Assembly: GCF_937951745.1 (NCBI RefSeq)
Contig: NZ_CALFBQ010000014.1
Coordinates: forward strand, 1 to 64,000
Direction of reading: 5' to 3'
From: an uncultured Chloroflexus sp.
GTDB taxonomy: Bacteria; Chloroflexota; Chloroflexia; Chloroflexales; Chloroflexaceae
Length of the DNA: 64,000 nucleotides
The notes under the pieces are model-generated. The model did no database searches and had not been told where the DNA came from. It worked only from the letters and a program-made list of their open reading frames with translations. The translations under genes were made by a program, and so were the position numbers. Below, one piece after another: positions 36,727 through 45,914 of the stretch (the stretch's first letter is position 1; each line of letters starts with the position of its first letter).

Positions 36727-37657
36727 ACTGGCGCGCAGCGAAGCGGTCGCTGAATTGCGGGCCAGCTTGCCGGCAGAGGTAGCCGACCTGAATATTAGTG
36801 TGCTTGATGGACGCAAAGTGACCATCGAACAATTAGTCGCCGCCTGTGAAGCGCACCCATTTCTGGCCGATCGGCGGCTGGTGATCGTTTACGATGCGCT
36901 TAAGCATAGCAAAGCCGGCAAAGCACGCGAAGAGCTGCGTGATTATTGCGAACGGGTGCCAACAACATGCGATCTGGTATTTGTGGAACAAGACGAAGTT
37001 GACCGGCGGCACCTGCTCTTTACTTACCTGAGCAAACGCGGCACGGTGCGCGAATTTCCGCTGCTCAGCGGCCAAGAGCTGTTGCGCTGGATCGAACGGC
37101 GGGCGAAATCGCTTGCAGCAACGATCGAGCCTACCGCTGCGCAGCGGTTGGTTGATTTAGCCGGAAATGACAGCCGCGCGCTCGCGAATGAGCTGGCCAA
37201 ACTAGCCACGTATGTGGGCAGGGGCGGCACGATCGATCAAGCAGCAGTTGACCGGCTCGTCACCGATCAACAAGAGCAGAACCTGTTTACCTTCATTGAT
37301 GACTTAGGCACACGCCGGCTAGGTGCGGCGTTGCGTGGCGCGCGGGCATTGATCGAAGACGGCCAAGCGCCGCCGTATGTGTTGTTTATGCTGGCGCGAC
37401 AAATCCGGATCCTCTTGCACGTGAGGCAACTGGTTGCGCAGCGCCGTAGGCCTGACGACATTGCGAGTGAACTGGGATTGAAGCCATTTGTCGCTCGTAA
37501 AGCCGCTGAACAGGCACGCAATTTTACGGCAGCCGAATTGGTCACAGCCCACGACCGGCTACTTGAACTCGACCATGCGATTAAGACGGGGAAAATGCAG
37601 GCGGAAACGGCACTCGAGTTGTTTGTGGTGGAGATGTGCCAAGCGCAGCGAGGGTAG
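36695..37657 (+). CDS. holA: DNA polymerase III delta subunit
   Basis: HolA loads the beta sliding clamp as part of the clamp loader. The 320-residue protein begins TIYLFYGPNELARSEAV (a degenerate P-loop, as is normal for delta). It contains EAHPFLADRRLVIVYDA and the C-terminal collar helices (GKMQAETALELFVVEMC). It overlaps the preceding membrane protein gene by 32 bases. It converges with rpsT, its usual partner in many bacteria. Confidence 0.92.
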   Translation: MTIYLFYGPNELARSEAVAELRASLPAEVADLNISVLDGRKVTIEQLVAACEAHPFLADRRLVIVYDALKHSKAGKAREELRDYCERVPTTCDLVFVEQDEVDRRHLLFTYLSKRGTVREFPLLSGQELLRWIERRAKSLAATIEPTAAQRLVDLAGNDSRALANELAKLATYVGRGGTIDQAAVDRLVTDQQEQNLFTFIDDLGTRRLGAALRGARALIEDGQAPPYVLFMLARQIRILLHVRQLVAQRRRPDDIASELGLKPFVARKAAEQARNFTAAELVTAHDRLLELDHAIKTGKMQAETALELFVVEMCQAQRG

Positions 37658-37674
37658 CGTTATCTAGGGAAGAT

Positions 37675-37699
37675 ACGGGCGGGTTTGAAACCCGCCCGT
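37675..37699. repeat. GC-rich hairpin repeat, copy 1
   Basis: ACGGGCGGGTTTGAAACCCGCCCGT is printed here only by description: a 12-bp inverted repeat around one central G, with CGGGCGGGTTT on the left and its exact reverse complement on the right. It lies between the convergent holA and rpsT genes. A close relative is at 58642-58670, also between convergent genes. There is no T-run, so it may be a REP-like element acting as a two-way terminator or mRNA stabiliser. Confidence 0.7.
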
Positions 37700-37726
37700 G
37701 CCATTTGCCCGCTCTACGGCGTCTGT

Positions 37727-38011
37727 TTATGCAGCTGAACCAGTCTGCGCGGCCAGCGCCACCTTCTTGGCCTTCTGAGCGAGGCGCGACTTCCGGCGAG
37801 CAGCGTTGTTCTTGTGAATAATTCCTTTTACTGCCGCCTTATCGAGCGTGCTATAAGCAAGGCGCAGCGCCATCTCATCGACGACACCGCTGGCCAATGC
37901 CTGTTCAGCTTTCTTGATCATCGTCTTCACCCGCGAGCGGTACGACTGGTTGCGCAGGTGCTTGCGCGCATCGCTCCGAATGCGCTTCTTTGCCGACTTT
38001 GTGTTCGCCAA
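37727..38011 (-). CDS. rpsT: 30S ribosomal protein S20
   Basis: S20 (94 residues) is a primary binder of the 16S 5' and 3' minor domains. [34 protein letters not shown] and [16 protein letters not shown] are standard. The TTG at 38011 is chosen because GAGGAG lies seven bases upstream. The TTG six bases earlier is too close to it. S20 is often autoregulated and uses poor start codons in other bacteria. Confidence 0.95.
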   Translation of the reverse strand: MANTKSAKKRIRSDARKHLRNQSYRSRVKTMIKKAEQALASGVVDEMALRLAYSTLDKAAVKGIIHKNNAARRKSRLAQKAKKVALAAQTGSAA

Positions 38012-38058
38012 GGTCAAACTCCTCGGATATAATTGGCGCGTTATTGCGACACGTGAAA

Positions 38059-38078
38059 CGGCGAGCGCTTGCTCGCCG
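38059..38078 (-). promoter_or_regulatory. leader hairpin of rpsT
   Basis: CGGCGAGC and GCTCGCCG form an 8-bp stem with a four-base loop in the untranslated leader of rpsT, between its promoter and its ribosome binding site. It could take part in autoregulation by S20 or stabilise the leader. Confidence 0.4.
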
Positions 38079-38090
38079 CGCTAGCTCTGA

Positions 38091-38119
38091 AGTATAGCAT
38101 AGGAACGCCAACCGTGCAA
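38091..38119 (-). promoter_or_regulatory. rpsT promoter overlapping the murJ start
   Basis: On the - strand TTGCAC (38119-38114) and TATACT (38096-38091), with TGC before the -10 hexamer, are 17 bases apart. The -35 hexamer covers the GTG start codon proposed for the divergent flippase gene. Confidence 0.6.
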
Positions 38120-39688
38120 CTGAGCGCCGTCTTACGTCGTCTGAGCACCCAGCGTAACAGTCTGATCGTCATGGGCGGCTTCATCTTAAGCCGGCTGACC
38201 GGTCTGATCCGTGATATTGTCGCTTCATACTATTTCGGCACGTCGGCTGAGATGGCAGCGTATGGGGCTGCGATCAGCACCGTTGATCTGCTCTACCTCG
38301 TGATCATCGGCGGGGCGCTGGGCAGCAGTTTTATTCCAGTCTTTATCGAATTGTGGGAGCGAGAACGGCCAGCGCGGGCGTGGGAACTGGCCAGCGCAGT
38401 GGTGACGTGGGCGCTGATTGTGTTGACAATCGCGAGCGCCGGGTTGTTTGTGGTGGCACCATGGTTAGTACCGCTCTTGTATGGCGGGCAGGGATTTACG
38501 GCGGCAACGCTTGAGCTGATTGTGGCTTTGACTCGACTATTCCTGCTCTCGCCGTTGCTACTGGGACTGGGGGGATTGGCGATGGCGGCGCTTAACGCGC
38601 GTGATCGGTTTACGATGCCTGCCTTAGCCCCCAGCATCTACAACCTCGGCATCACCGGCGGCGCACTGCTGGCGCCATGGCTGGGCATTTGGGGCATGGC
38701 ATGGGGAGTTGTCATCGGCGCGTTGGGGTACCTTCTGATCCAATTGCCGGTGCTCTTCACGATCGGAATGCGGTTACGTCCACATCTGGGCCACCATCTG
38801 CCCGAACTAGGCAAGGTAGCGCAAGCAATGGGGCCGCGCGTGATCGGGCAAGCGGCGGCTCACCTCAGCATTGTAGCAACGCTAGCCCTAGCCGCCCGCC
38901 TGCCTGACGGCGACGCCAAGCTGGCCGGATTGCGCTGGGCTTATCAGTTGATGCTGTTACCATACGGCGTCTTTGCGCTGAGTTTGAGCACAGTCGCCTT
39001 TCCACGGCTGGCCCGGCTGGTAGCCGAGGGACGGCTGGCCGAGCTGAGTGACGACGTGCGGACAACACTGGGGCGCATCCTCTGGCTGACCTTGCCGGCG
39101 ACCGCTGGACTGCTCACCTTAGGGCCGGCGCTGGCGCGCATCTTATTTGAGCGAGGCGCGTTTGACAGCCTCTCGCTGAGCTACACTGCCGGCGCCCTAA
39201 CCGGCTATGCGTTCGCCTTGCCGGCCTTTGCCGCGTCAGAAATCATGATCCGCGCCTTCTACGCGATGCAGCGCACATGGCCACCGGTGCTGATTGGGAT
39301 CGGGCAAGTGACGATCAATATTGGGTTAGGCGCGACGCTACTGGTGGGGGGGGGCGATGTGAGTGGGCTAGCGATTGCGTTCAGCATTGCCAACTCGCTC
39401 GAAGCGCTGGCCTTGGCGATTGTATTAGGGCACACGCTGCCGGGCCTTTGGCGAGCGCCGGCGCTGTGGCGACGCTTGCTGATGGCATTGGGCGCCAGTG
39501 TAGCGGTTGGGGTGCTATGGTGGTACGCGCGTGAGCTAATCCCCGGCGGCACACCAGCGGCAGGTTATCGTTGGCCAGACGATCTGGCCGGACTATTGCT
39601 TGGCTTGGTCGGAGCGGGCGGCGTTGGGGTGATAATCTATGCTGCGTTAACAATACTACCGGGTCGCCGTCGCCCAATACAACTATGA
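38114..39688 (+). CDS. murJ: MurJ/MviN-type lipid flippase
   Basis: The 524-residue protein has about 13-14 membrane segments of the MVF branch of the MOP flippases, which move lipid II across the membrane for wall synthesis. The start LSTQRNSLIVMGGFILSRLTGLIRDIVASYYFG, the GGALGSSFIPVF motif and the FAASEIMIRAFYAMQRTWPPV segment are typical. GTG 38114, with AGGA nine bases upstream, is preferred over a TTG-type start at 38069. Confidence 0.85.
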   Translation: MQLSAVLRRLSTQRNSLIVMGGFILSRLTGLIRDIVASYYFGTSAEMAAYGAAISTVDLLYLVIIGGALGSSFIPVFIELWERERPARAWELASAVVTWALIVLTIASAGLFVVAPWLVPLLYGGQGFTAATLELIVALTRLFLLSPLLLGLGGLAMAALNARDRFTMPALAPSIYNLGITGGALLAPWLGIWGMAWGVVIGALGYLLIQLPVLFTIGMRLRPHLGHHLPELGKVAQAMGPRVIGQAAAHLSIVATLALAARLPDGDAKLAGLRWAYQLMLLPYGVFALSLSTVAFPRLARLVAEGRLAELSDDVRTTLGRILWLTLPATAGLLTLGPALARILFERGAFDSLSLSYTAGALTGYAFALPAFAASEIMIRAFYAMQRTWPPVLIGIGQVTINIGLGATLLVGGGDVSGLAIAFSIANSLEALALAIVLGHTLPGLWRAPALWRRLLMALGASVAVGVLWWYARELIPGGTPAAGYRWPDDLAGLLLGLVGAGGVGVIIYAALTILPGRRRPIQL

Positions 39689-39744
39689 AAGACCATTTGC
39701 CCGCCCCGTCGGGGGCGAGCAACTGTTTGTTTAGGGAGCGTGCG

Positions 39745-41226
39745 CTACGCCTCTTGAGCCACCAAATTGGCCACAATCGCGCCGGAAGCGATCACGCCGG
39801 GCAAGCCAGCGCCGGGATGGGTACCGGCGCCGACGAGATACAGATTGTCGATATCCTCCGAGCGGTTATGGGGGCGGAACCAAGCCGACTGGGTGAGGAT
39901 CGGCTGGATAGAAAAGCCTGCGCCGAGATAGCTATTGAGCGCATCGCGATAGTAGCGCGGATCGACCATATGCTCAACCACGATATGACGGCGCAGATCA
40001 GGCATATAGTGCTCTTCGAGGAACGAAAGGATCGCCTCGCGCAACCTTGGCCCAGCCGTCGCCCAATCGATCGGCGCTGCCAGATTAGGCACCGGCGTTA
40101 GGACATACAGCGCCTCGTGACCGGGAGGGGCCAGCGTCGGATCGTTATGGGAGGGCCGATGCAGATAGAGCGAGAAATCGTCAGCCAGCCGCTTACGGTT
40201 GAAGATATCGTCGAGCAAGCCCTTATAGCGTTCGCTGAAGATAATATTGTGCTGCACCAAGCGGCGATCGTCGTAGCGCCGGTTAATGCCGAGATAGATC
40301 ACCGCCAGCGACATACTGTAGCGCATGCGTCGCAGCCGGCGATCGGTCTGCACCTTGCGATAGCGCGGCGGGATCAGACGCATATAGGTCTGGGGCACAT
40401 CAGCATTCGAGACCACAATATCGGCGGGGAAGAGCCGGCCATCTTGGGTGCGCACAGCACGGGCGCGACGGCCATCGATCACAACCTCAACTGCCTTGGC
40501 ATTAAGCTCAAGCTTGCCGCCGAGTTCGGTAAAGAGCTGCACCATCGCCTTGACGATAGTGCCGGTGCCGCCGCGGGCGTGGTAGACACCCCATTTCCGT
40601 TCGAGGTAATGCACCATCGCGTAGATCGAGGTGGAATCAAACGGATTACCGCCGATGAAGAGCGGATGGAACGAGAAACAGCGGCGGAGGAAATCATCTT
40701 GGAAGAACTGAGAAACAAACCGGTAGACGCTCTGATGTGATTTAAGGCGAATGAGGTCAGGAGCCACCCGCAGCATATCGCCGAAATGGAGAAACGGCTT
40801 ATCGATCAGGCTAAATCCCTTCTCAAAGATCGGGCGGGTACTGGCGATAAAGCGCTTATACCCTTCGACATCAGCCGGGTTCCACTGGCGGATCTGATCG
40901 AGCAACGCCTGCTCATCATCACCATACTCAAGGTAACGGCCCTCGTGATTAAAGAGGCGGTAATAGGGCCGGCATGGTTCAAGGGTAAAATAATCTTCGC
41001 GCCGTTTACCAGCTAACTGCCACAGCTCATCAAACATAAACGGCGCCGTAATCACGGTCGGCCCGCTATCAAAGGTATAGCCTTTCGTCTGATACACATA
41101 CGCGCGGCCACCGGGCCGATCGCGCTGTTCGAGGATTGTCACTGCGTGACCTTGGGCTGCCAAGCGGATCGCGGCGCTCAGGCCGCCAAAACCGCTACCA
41201 ATAACCACAATCTGCTTTGATGCCAT
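39745..41226 (-). CDS. crtI: phytoene desaturase CrtI
   Basis: CrtI adds double bonds to phytoene on the way to lycopene, using FAD. The 493-residue protein has the N-terminal [24 protein letters not shown] motif and [21 protein letters not shown]. The [36 protein letters not shown] block and the C-terminal [21 protein letters not shown] signature follow. ATG 41226 gives the family length. It is more CrtI-like than the paralogue at 24325-25815. It lies tail-to-tail with the flippase gene. Confidence 0.9.
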   Translation of the reverse strand: MASKQIVVIGSGFGGLSAAIRLAAQGHAVTILEQRDRPGGRAYVYQTKGYTFDSGPTVITAPFMFDELWQLAGKRREDYFTLEPCRPYYRLFNHEGRYLEYGDDEQALLDQIRQWNPADVEGYKRFIASTRPIFEKGFSLIDKPFLHFGDMLRVAPDLIRLKSHQSVYRFVSQFFQDDFLRRCFSFHPLFIGGNPFDSTSIYAMVHYLERKWGVYHARGGTGTIVKAMVQLFTELGGKLELNAKAVEVVIDGRRARAVRTQDGRLFPADIVVSNADVPQTYMRLIPPRYRKVQTDRRLRRMRYSMSLAVIYLGINRRYDDRRLVQHNIIFSERYKGLLDDIFNRKRLADDFSLYLHRPSHNDPTLAPPGHEALYVLTPVPNLAAPIDWATAGPRLREAILSFLEEHYMPDLRRHIVVEHMVDPRYYRDALNSYLGAGFSIQPILTQSAWFRPHNRSEDIDNLYLVGAGTHPGAGLPGVIASGAIVANLVAQEA

Positions 41227-41465
41227 ACAACTATCACCTTTTGCGACACAACACGGCGCGCCGGAACGCCGCTCAGGAACCGGCCATGCCGATTGTAGCG
41301 GGGAACCGCCACCCATGCAGAGAGAGTTTGTCGGCGTAGCGTGAAGAGACGATAACCGGGAGCGACGCCGGTCTTACCAACAATTCCGTGCAGCAAGTTC
41401 AACCCAGCGCTAAGGAATTATTTGTATATCGTGTACGTATTCACTGTGAATAGAATGATGAAAAG

Positions 41466-41493
41466 TTGCAAGACCGCAACCATTTGTTATAAC
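41466..41493 (+). promoter_or_regulatory. promoter candidate for the sco-cox operon
   Basis: TTGCAA (41466-41471) and TATAAC (41488-41493), with a TG one base before the -10 hexamer, are 16 bases apart. The 339-base gap between crtI and this operon is AT-rich and otherwise empty. A second TATACT at about 41523 has no partner. Confidence 0.5.
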
Positions 41494-41565
41494 CGCTTTA
41501 CTCCACTACAACCGATCGCTAGGTATACTCGGCTTGCAAGCGATTGTAGCTAGACGGATCGCACC

Positions 41566-42300
41566 ATGCGTTTGTGGATAGCCGAGAGTTCTGGGCAAAC
41601 TCAGCAATGGCACCGCGCCATCACTAAGCACCGTGGTGTGCAGTTATGGGCAGCGCTAGGCATCATCGTCGTCGCTGGCCTGCTGGCAACCTTCTTATGG
41701 TTTGTGATTGCGCGTCCGGTGAAGGTATTGCCACGCGGCGAACAGTTTCCGCCCTTTGCATTGACGGATCAACGGGGCAGCCGGCTACTCGACAGCGACC
41801 TACGCGGGCGAATGGTGTTTGTCAGCCTGATGCATAGCCGATGCGGCGACGAATGTGCCGAGCAGACCAAGCACCTGCTCGAACTGAGGCAAGAGCTGCA
41901 ACGCAGCGGACGGCTCGGCAGTGACGTTCTGTTTCTCACCATTACCCTTGATCCAGCGCATGACACACCAGCCGATTTGTCAGCATTGGCCGGCCAACTC
42001 GGCGTTGACCCGCAAAGCTGGCGGTTTGTCACCGGCGATCCACGCGAAGTCAAGATGGTCGTGGGCGGCGGGTTAGGCGTGTACTACACCGAACCTGATG
42101 CCAACGGCAAGCTGTACGCCGAACGGCGCACGTTTCTGATCGACTCGAGCGGGATGATCCGCACCTCGTACCCAGCCGAAGGCCCACCGCTAGCCATTGC
42201 GCTACGTGACATTGACCTGCTCACCCGTGAAATGGGCAGCCAAGGGGCTATGCGATTAGTGTACGAAGCGTCTCATCTTTTTGTCTGTTATCCGGAATAG
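41566..42300 (+). CDS. SCO1/SenC-family protein lacking the copper His
   Basis: The 244-residue protein has a membrane anchor (about residues 26-48) and a thioredoxin-fold SCO domain facing outside. In the family this domain delivers copper to the Cu-A centre of cytochrome oxidase. The CxxxC motif is present (Cys93, Cys97 in RCGDEC). The third copper ligand, a His six residues before LID in the family, is Ala here (KLYAERRTFLID). It leads the cox genes, so an assembly role is still the best call. Confidence 0.85.
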   Translation: MRLWIAESSGQTQQWHRAITKHRGVQLWAALGIIVVAGLLATFLWFVIARPVKVLPRGEQFPPFALTDQRGSRLLDSDLRGRMVFVSLMHSRCGDECAEQTKHLLELRQELQRSGRLGSDVLFLTITLDPAHDTPADLSALAGQLGVDPQSWRFVTGDPREVKMVVGGGLGVYYTEPDANGKLYAERRTFLIDSSGMIRTSYPAEGPPLAIALRDIDLLTREMGSQGAMRLVYEASHLFVCYPE

Positions 42301-42316
42301 CCTTGAGGAGGAAAGG

Positions 42317-42478
42317 ATGTCAAGCTACCGCCGACCATCGGACGACGAGCACGATGACGATCATGAGCCACCGCGCGGCGCGCTGATGATCACGTTAGGC
42401 TTCTTGCTGGCGATGAGCATTCTGTGGATGCAGGTCTATCTGACCCTGTTGAACAACGGAGGGATACCGGCGTCATGA
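42317..42478 (+). CDS. small ba3-type oxidase subunit (IIa-like)
   Basis: This 53-residue protein has an acidic, His-rich cytosolic start (DDEHDDDHEPPRG) and one membrane helix (about residues 27-47). Thermus ba3 oxidase has a 34-residue subunit IIa that replaces a missing helix of subunit II, and the gene position here (just before coxB) is the same. AGGAGGAAAGG lies directly upstream. Its stop overlaps the coxB start (ATGA). Confidence 0.75.
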   Translation: MSSYRRPSDDEHDDDHEPPRGALMITLGFLLAMSILWMQVYLTLLNNGGIPAS

Positions 42479-42963
42479 AAGACAAGAAGTTTATCAGCTA
42501 TTTGTTTGAAGTGGCGTGGATCCTGCCCAGCGTCGCGATCCCGGTCTCGATGCTGGTTGCGATCCTGATCACCGCCTTTGCGGTTGGTGTACGAGTTCCG
42601 ACGACAGCAGGGCGGGTCAGTGTGAGCGCCGTAGCTGCCGGGGCCGATGCCACCTTCAGTCAGACCGGCCTGCGCGAAATTGCGCCCGGTCGCTATGAAG
42701 CGATCATAACCGCGCAGACCTTTATGTTCACACCGAATAAGATTGAAGTACCAGCCGGATCAAAAGTCACCTTCATTCTCACCAGCAAAGATGTGATCCA
42801 TGGATTCAAGATTGAAGGCGCGCCGATCAACGTGATGGTCATCCCCGGTCAAGTCTCGCGCGTGACTGCCACGTTCGACAAACCGGGCGAATATCTCGTT
42901 GTCTGCCATGAATATTGCGGGGCCGGCCATCATGTAATGTACGGCACGGTTGTCGTCTATTAA
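42475..42963 (+). CDS. coxB: ba3-type cytochrome c oxidase subunit II
   Basis: Subunit II receives electrons from a cytochrome c at its Cu-A centre. The 162-residue, one-helix protein (helix about residues 12-36) is the short B-type form. The cupredoxin domain carries the ligands: His in DVIHGFKIEG, then CHEYCGAGHHVM with two Cys, the Glu carbonyl position, His and Met. Confidence 0.93.
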   Translation: MKDKKFISYLFEVAWILPSVAIPVSMLVAILITAFAVGVRVPTTAGRVSVSAVAAGADATFSQTGLREIAPGRYEAIITAQTFMFTPNKIEVPAGSKVTFILTSKDVIHGFKIEGAPINVMVIPGQVSRVTATFDKPGEYLVVCHEYCGAGHHVMYGTVVVY

Positions 42964-43004
42964 ACAAGGCACTACTTGGCTGGAAATCTAAAGGAGAGAG
43001 TTGC

Positions 43005-44684
43005 ATGGCTAGTATTGCAGCACGCGCCCGCCCGGTGGCGATCAGCACTGATCTCAGTGTTGAGCGCAAGCTTGCCGGGATCAATATCTTCATTGCATTC
43101 GCCGCACTCGCTGTCGGCGGCTTGATGGGTGTGCTCCAGATCCTGCGCTACAACGGGTTGGATCTCTACACTCCATCGAAACCGCTTCTCCCCGGCGGTT
43201 ATTATCAGGGATTGACCATTCACGGTGTGTTGAATGTATTGGTCTTTACAACGTTCTATATTATTGGCTTTTTGACTTACATCTTCACCAAGAGCCTGAA
43301 TCGCCCGCTGGCGAGCAGCCGGCTGGCATGGGCTACACTCTGGGTGATGGTCACGGGTCTCGTGTTGGCGGCGATCCCGTTGTTGACCAACAACGCCACC
43401 GTCATGTTCACCTTCTACCCGCCGCTGAAGGCAGATGCGCTCTTTTACATCGGTCTGACGCTGGTAGTGGCCGGGACGTGGCTGTTGTTGGTGAATATGA
43501 TCATGACACGCAATGCTTGGCTCGCCGACAATCCCGGCCAGCGCACGCCACTGCCGGCCTTCATGGCGATTGTGACCATGCTGATGTGGACGATCTCGAC
43601 CATTGGTGTGGCGAGCGAGATGCTCTTTCTGGTCATTCCGTGGTCGTTAGGGTTGGTCGGCGGCACTGATCCGGTGCTGGCGCGCACCCTGTTCTGGTTT
43701 ACCGGCCACCCGATTGTCTACTTCTGGCTGTTGCCGGCATACATCTCGTGGTACACGCTGGTGCCGGAACAGGCTGGCGGCAAGCTGTTCAGCGATCCAA
43801 TGGCGCGGGTTTCGTTTATTCTCTTCCTGATCCTGTCGCTACCGATTGGGATGCACCATCAAGTGACCGATCCGGGCATTTCCGAGATGTGGAAGCTGGT
43901 GCATGCGATCTTCACCTTTGGCGTGTTCTTCCCCAGCCTGCTCACCTTCTTCAACGTCGTCGCGTCACTAGAGTATGCCGGACGACGGAACGGCGGCGAA
44001 GGCTGGTTAGCGTGGATCTTTAACCTGCCGTGGGGCAAGCCCGAAATCTCGACTCAAATTGTGGCCATGATGCTCTTTGCTTTCGGCGGCATCAGCGGGT
44101 TGGTGAACGCTTCGTACAACGTCAACCTCGTGGTGCATAATACATCGTGGATTTCGGGTCACTTCCACTTGACGGTCGGCACGGCAGTGGCGCTGAGCTT
44201 CATGGGCATCACCTACTGGCTGGTTCCGCACCTCACCGGGCGGAAGCTATGGAGCCGCGGATTGGCGGTGGCGCAGCCATGGCTCTGGTTTGTCGGCATG
44301 GGTCTCTTCTCGCACTTCATGCACGAGCTTGGCCTCCGCGGTATGCCTCGCCGCACCGACATCGGCGGCGCACCCTATGTGCAGGATGAGTGGCGGTTCT
44401 TCCTCTTCTTTGCCATGATCGGCGGTCTGATCATGTTTGTGAGCGCCATTTTCTACTACCTCAACATGATCATGACGCTGACCCGCGGTGAGAAGCTGGC
44501 CGAAGCGCCCGATTTCACCTTCGCCAAGGCGATCTCTGGCCCTGAAGATGCACCCAAGATCCTTGACCGGCTGCTGGTGTGGGTGGCAATCGCAGCGATC
44601 ATTCTGATCATCAATTACGTGCCGACCATCCTTGATATTTTGCGCACGGCTACATTTGACGTACCGGGCCGCAGAGTCTGGTAA
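43005..44684 (+). CDS. coxA: ba3-type cytochrome c oxidase subunit I
   Basis: The 559-residue catalytic subunit reduces oxygen and pumps protons. Ligands seen in order are the low-spin haem His (GLTIHGVLN), the Cu-B His with its cross-linked Tyr in GHPIVYFWLLPAYISWY, the His pair in MHHQVTDPG, and the haem His pair in SGHFHLTVG. The YFWLLPAY form marks the B (ba3) family, which lacks the classical D channel. AAGGAGAGAG precedes the ATG. No subunit III or haem-synthesis gene follows. Confidence 0.95.
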   Translation: MASIAARARPVAISTDLSVERKLAGINIFIAFAALAVGGLMGVLQILRYNGLDLYTPSKPLLPGGYYQGLTIHGVLNVLVFTTFYIIGFLTYIFTKSLNRPLASSRLAWATLWVMVTGLVLAAIPLLTNNATVMFTFYPPLKADALFYIGLTLVVAGTWLLLVNMIMTRNAWLADNPGQRTPLPAFMAIVTMLMWTISTIGVASEMLFLVIPWSLGLVGGTDPVLARTLFWFTGHPIVYFWLLPAYISWYTLVPEQAGGKLFSDPMARVSFILFLILSLPIGMHHQVTDPGISEMWKLVHAIFTFGVFFPSLLTFFNVVASLEYAGRRNGGEGWLAWIFNLPWGKPEISTQIVAMMLFAFGGISGLVNASYNVNLVVHNTSWISGHFHLTVGTAVALSFMGITYWLVPHLTGRKLWSRGLAVAQPWLWFVGMGLFSHFMHELGLRGMPRRTDIGGAPYVQDEWRFFLFFAMIGGLIMFVSAIFYYLNMIMTLTRGEKLAEAPDFTFAKAISGPEDAPKILDRLLVWVAIAAIILIINYVPTILDILRTATFDVPGRRVW

Positions 44685-44729
44685 CAAGGGCGTGTTCGCA
44701 TAACATTGGCCGCCATCGCTGTAAGACCT

Positions 44730-44761
44730 CTATAGCGCCGCACAGCCGTGCGGCGCTATAG
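44730..44761 (+). terminator. hairpin after the cox operon
   Basis: CTATAGCGCCGCAC and GTGCGGCGCTATAG form a perfect 14-bp stem with an AGCC loop, 46 bases after coxA. The following bases (ATTCCTT) are only weakly T-rich. Confidence 0.65.
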
Positions 44762-44766
44762 ATTCC

Positions 44767-44796
44767 TTGACACTGACCGGTTTTCTGTGGTACTAT
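44767..44796 (+). promoter_or_regulatory. promoter for the oligopeptide ATPase genes
   Basis: Perfect TTGACA (44767-44772) and TACTAT (44791-44796), with TG before the -10 hexamer, are 18 bases apart. It starts five bases after the cox terminator hairpin. Confidence 0.75.
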
Positions 44797-44881
44797 CCCC
44801 CTATCCGCACCATCAAAGGTAAACATAACAACGGAATGGCCATGCCCACACACCACTAGGGCAACGAGACAAAGGATCTGT

Positions 44882-45898
44882 ATGGCCCCATTGCTCGAAG
44901 TTCGCGATCTACGCACCTATTTCCATACGCAGGACGGCATCGTCAAAGCGGTCGACGGTGTTTCTTTTTATGTCAATCGAGGCGAAACGCTCGGCATCGT
45001 CGGCGAGTCGGGTTGCGGCAAATCGGTCACGTCACTCTCGATCATGCGACTAATCCCAACCCCGCCGGGCAAGATTGCCGGCGGCCAAATTCTGTTCGAC
45101 GGCGAGGATCTGTTACAAGCCAGCGAAGAGGAGATGCGGACTATTCGCGGCAACCGGATCGCCATGATCTTTCAAGATCCGATGACGTCGCTCAACCCGG
45201 TGTTGACGATTGGCCGGCAGATCACCGAGTCGCTCGAGTTGCACCTCAAATTGACCAAAAAAGAGGCGCGTGATCGTGCGGTCGAACTACTCGACATGGT
45301 GGGCATTCCCTCGGCCAGCAAGCGGCTCGATAATTACCCACACCAGTTTTCGGGCGGGATGCGCCAGCGGGTGATGATTGCGATGGCACTCTCGTGCAAC
45401 CCCGAACTGCTGATCGCCGACGAGCCGACCACCGCGCTCGATGTGACAATTCAGGCCCAGATTCTCGAATTGATCAACCGGTTGCGCGAAGAGTTGGGGA
45501 CGGCGGTGATTTTGATTACGCACGACCTTGGCGTTGTCGCTGGCATGACTGACCGGGTGACAGTGATGTACGCCGGCAAGGTGGTAGAAGAAGGCCCCAC
45601 TAGTGAAATCTTTACCAACCCGCGTATGCCGTATACGATCGGCTTGTTGCGCTCGATTCCGCGGCTCGATGAAGAGCGGGGCCGGCGCTTGACGCCAATC
45701 CGTGGCTTGCCGCCGAATTTGATCGATCTGCCGCCGATCTGCCCCTTCAGCCCGCGCTGTGATTACGCGCGGGAGGAATGCCTCGCCAGCGCGCCAGCAT
45801 TGCGCAGTGTGGGCCAACACCATCGGGCGGCATGCCATTTCGACATCACGATTGAGACTCCGATTCCCCAGCACGTAACGAGCGACATTGCGGCTTGA
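44882..45898 (+). CDS. oligopeptide/dipeptide ABC transporter ATPase (OppD type)
   Basis: The 338-residue cytosolic ATPase powers uptake of peptides or related solutes. Walker A is GESGCGKSV, the signature is FSGGMRQRV, and Walker B is [12 protein letters not shown]. The C-terminal Opp extension has the [14 protein letters not shown] cysteine motif. It pairs with the OppF-type gene downstream. No permease or solute-binding protein gene lies nearby, so the rest of the transporter is encoded elsewhere and the substrate cannot be named. Confidence 0.9.
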   Translation: MAPLLEVRDLRTYFHTQDGIVKAVDGVSFYVNRGETLGIVGESGCGKSVTSLSIMRLIPTPPGKIAGGQILFDGEDLLQASEEEMRTIRGNRIAMIFQDPMTSLNPVLTIGRQITESLELHLKLTKKEARDRAVELLDMVGIPSASKRLDNYPHQFSGGMRQRVMIAMALSCNPELLIADEPTTALDVTIQAQILELINRLREELGTAVILITHDLGVVAGMTDRVTVMYAGKVVEEGPTSEIFTNPRMPYTIGLLRSIPRLDEERGRRLTPIRGLPPNLIDLPPICPFSPRCDYAREECLASAPALRSVGQHHRAACHFDITIETPIPQHVTSDIAA

Positions 45899-45914
45899 CG
45901 AGGCGAGGCATTTC

